Assembly: GCF_002925905.1 (NCBI RefSeq)
Contig: NZ_PRDB01000002.1
Location: forward strand, 1-64,000
Length of the DNA stretch: 64,000 nt
Direction of reading: 5' to 3'
DNA from: Klebsiella michiganensis
GTDB taxonomy: Bacteria; Pseudomonadota; Gammaproteobacteria; Enterobacterales; Enterobacteriaceae
Part shown: positions 62,282-64,000 of the stretch, piece after piece
Numbering within the stretch: position 1 is the stretch's first letter
Layout: each line of letters begins with the position of its first letter
Notes under the pieces: generated by a model
What the model was told of the DNA's origin: nothing
The model's input: the letters and a program-made list of their open reading frames with translations, nothing else
Databases searched by the model: none
Program-made: the position numbers and the translations under genes

Positions 62282-63436
62282 TCAGCCCTCCCGGCCTACA
62301 CGTTCTTCAAGCGCTGCCAGACGTCGTTCAAATGACTGTCTGGCTTCCTGCTCCTGAATCAACGCCTGACGTTCTTCTTTAAGCGCTTCAACAAGCAGGG
62401 CCACTACACCATTGATATTTATGCTGAGGGCATCCTTCAGCACACGGCCATCGTTTAAAATCACTTCAGTCCGAGAGACGGTTTGAGGTAGAACAGCCTC
62501 CACTTCTTGTGCGATAACGCCAGCTTCGCTAACTCCCTGCTTCAGGTAGGTGTAACCACTGATGCGATTCAGTTTTTCAAATGCATTATCGATTTTTTCA
62601 ACCTGGGTTTTCATGCGTGCGTCAGAACTGCTGTGCCAGGCGCCATTAGTATAGGCATGACCATCATTACGGAACTCATACCAGCCCTGCGCGCCACCGT
62701 TGGCCACATGTAGGCCGAAGAAATGATGCTGGCCAATACGTTCAGAGTGATAGAGGTCTGCGGATAAATCTCCTGCCCCCTGAATGCATAAACCGTTCGT
62801 TATTCTGGCTGCGTTGTTATCTGCCTGGCGATAACCTTTCGCGACAAACCATCCGTCTGGATTGCGTTTAACATACTGACCTGCATCAAGTTCATTGTTA
62901 GGACGGACACGAAGCTCATTCCACTTTCCATGCCAGTCACGGTATGAAAGTAAGCCGTAATCATCATGACCGGCGTTAACCCGAGCCCCCATAAGCATTC
63001 TTGTAACGACGCTACCAGTCTTGAAATCGGTATACATAGGGGCAGAGTCATAGGTTTGACCGTTAATAAGCGCATCTGGCCCGGTCAATGTGGTAAAAAC
63101 TCCCGCATTGTGAGAAACCATGGCCCCGCCTGAAATATCCACACCATTACGAAGAGCAACGCGGCCAGTTTTGAGGTTAAAGGATAATGGGCGAAGGGTA
63201 TTCCATTGCCCGTCTTGCGCCTGCCCCTCAGAGGTTACCAGGGCGTGAAAATCATTCCCGTCATTGCGCAGTATGACTCCCGTTTTGCTACCAGCCAGGC
63301 GGAACGCGTTCTGAGATTTAGAAACGACTTCACCATCTGTCACCACACGTTTACGCAATGTGGCCAATGATTTCATTTCTGAAATATCGTCGTTAACGCC
63401 ATTTAAAATTTGCGCATTACTTTTTTGTTCAACCAT
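62282..63436 (-). CDS. Phage tail-fibre-like protein with C-terminal S74 chaperone domain
   Basis: A 384-residue protein. Residues about 1-270 form repeats of short beta segments typical of tail-fibre shafts (SLATLRKRVVTDGEVVSKSQ, NGGAQGWYEFRNDGHAY). About 275-384 is a Peptidase_S74 intramolecular chaperone (SSSDARMKTQVEKIDNAFEK, GVIAQEVEAVLPQTV), which drives trimer folding and then cuts itself off at a Ser, ending in a coiled coil. No phage baseplate-binding N-terminus is seen. AAGGAATATTTAA precedes the ATG. It opens the operon with the toxin and immunity genes. Confidence 0.82.
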   Translation of the reverse strand: MVEQKSNAQILNGVNDDISEMKSLATLRKRVVTDGEVVSKSQNAFRLAGSKTGVILRNDGNDFHALVTSEGQAQDGQWNTLRPLSFNLKTGRVALRNGVDISGGAMVSHNAGVFTTLTGPDALINGQTYDSAPMYTDFKTGSVVTRMLMGARVNAGHDDYGLLSYRDWHGKWNELRVRPNNELDAGQYVKRNPDGWFVAKGYRQADNNAARITNGLCIQGAGDLSADLYHSERIGQHHFFGLHVANGGAQGWYEFRNDGHAYTNGAWHSSSDARMKTQVEKIDNAFEKLNRISGYTYLKQGVSEAGVIAQEVEAVLPQTVSRTEVILNDGRVLKDALSININGVVALLVEALKEERQALIQEQEARQSFERRLAALEERVGREG

Positions 63437-63665
63437 TTAAATATTCCTTACCGAGGATTTAATTACTTACCGTATAAATATTCGAATATATGCATCCGGC
63501 ACTTGCATCTGGATTTCCCAATAAATACCTGATTGCAACTCACTTAACTTAATTGCCCTTTACTCTCTCCGCGAGAACATTGAGAGGGTTAAATCATTAG
63601 ATGTATACATATTCACTTTCTCCAGATTTCAGTTACTGAACGAATTAGATTAATAAAACAGAAAA
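63437..63665 (-). promoter_or_regulatory. Likely promoter region of the bacteriocin operon
   Basis: A 229-bp AT-rich gap between the muramidase stop and the tail-fibre start. I searched for LexA-type CTGT-N8-ACAG boxes, usual for colicins, and found none. A 16-codon frame with GGAGAAAGTGAAT before ATG (minus, about 63575-63622) may be a leader peptide or chance. Confidence 0.45.
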
Positions 63666-64000
63666 TTACATAGCTATCCGAGCCCTTAACCAACCATATA
63701 TAAATGATTTATTAGCCTCACTTTTTTCTGCTAACTCCAGATAATACTGCCCCTGGCTACAGTTTAATGCCCGTAGCAGTACAAGCTCCCCTTCACTGCC
63801 TCTTCGAATAACATAATGGCTCAAGGCATTTAAGGTCCTGGGGCCAATAACACCATCGGTTATAAGATCCGGATAAAGTACCCCACGATGATTAAAAGCA
63901 TTTAACCAGCGTTGAAGCCACTTACCCGGCAGAACAGGCCCCATATTGACCCCGGCGTCACACAGTTTTTCAGCGATCGCGGTAGATATTTCAGCAACAT
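63666..64000 (-). CDS. GH108-type muramidase/endolysin (C-terminal part)
   Basis: The frame runs off the right edge; at least 110 residues are visible, so the ATG at 63944 is internal. The tract CDAGVNMGPVLPGKWLQRWL and DLITDGVIGPRTLNAL matches the C-terminal half of glycosyl hydrolase family 108 (phage endolysins and TtsA), including the DGxIGPxTLxAL peptidoglycan-binding segment. The catalytic Glu lies in the missing part. It precedes the tail-fibre and toxin genes on the same strand. Confidence 0.85.
   Translation of the reverse strand, partial: VAEISTAIAEKLCDAGVNMGPVLPGKWLQRWLNAFNHRGVLYPDLITDGVIGPRTLNALSHYVIRRGSEGELVLLRALNCSQGQYYLELAEKSEANKSFIYGWLRARIAM

Noticed and set aside
63437-63665. 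LexA (SOS) boxes before the bacteriocin operon
   Set aside because: ATGTATACAT-like symmetry is present near 63600, but the CTGT...ACAG consensus is not, so SOS control is not claimed.

Overview
The window looks like chromosomal DNA of a Klebsiella/Raoultella-type enterobacterium. Both ends of the main gene order are enterobacterial core: a phenylacetate degradation end (paaB', paaA, paaZ) with the amine oxidase tynA at the left, and feaB-feaR-ydbL-ynbE-ydbH-ldhA-hslJ-ydbJ at the right. The complete rarA / oqxA-oqxB / oqxR efflux locus in the middle is typical of Klebsiella and relatives. No tRNA, rRNA, CRISPR array, IS transposase or integrase was found.

Layout. (1) 1-5.9 kb: phenylacetyl-CoA epoxidase genes, the bifunctional PaaZ and the periplasmic amine oxidase TynA. 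(2) 6-27 kb: an accessory stretch of mostly one-gene units for detoxification, resistance and regulation: cupin, four LysR regulators, gamma-glutamylcyclotransferase-like protein, LysE exporter, VOC protein, alpha/beta hydrolase, DUF1272, GST, StrB-like aminoglycoside phosphotransferase, NAD-dependent epimerase, GNAT, a GlxA-type regulator with a second GAPDH, a membrane protein with a 24-residue partner, arylamine N-acetyltransferase with a divergent MocR regulator, a TPR protein, and SDR with a WYL regulator. (3) 27.4-37.1 kb: oqxR, oqxB, oqxA, rarA, then an AraC regulator with an aaeXAB-like efflux operon. (4) 37.2-40.8 kb: nucleotidyltransferase, a second aspartate-semialdehyde dehydrogenase, a RibD/DHFR-like protein and a DinB-like protein. 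(5) 40.9-50.9 kb: a two-armed uptake and catabolic cluster (flavin monooxygenase, RidA, DUF1028, M20 hydrolase, PhyH dioxygenase, LysR, then fused ABC permease-ATPase, a second PhyH dioxygenase, binding protein, class II aldolase). (6) 51-59.5 kb: core genes. (7) 59.9-64 kb: a bacteriocin-like cassette made of a GH108 muramidase (running off the window), a phage tail-fibre-like protein with an S74 chaperone domain, a 44-residue ORF, an S-type-pyocin-like toxin and a small putative immunity protein.

How they work together. TynA oxidises aromatic amines to aldehydes in the periplasm, FeaB oxidises phenylacetaldehyde to phenylacetate, and the Paa enzymes open and degrade the ring; FeaR-type sites lie before both tynA and feaB. 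As I recall the E. coli K-12 order, tynA and feaB are neighbours; here about 45 kb lies between them.

Main points of interest are: ten copies of a GTCCGC/GCGGAC double-hairpin repeat, all on the same strand and several bracketing single genes; the PhyH/FMO/RidA/DUF1028/M20/ABC cluster, whose substrate is unknown; and the muramidase / S74 tail fibre / pyocin-like toxin cassette.
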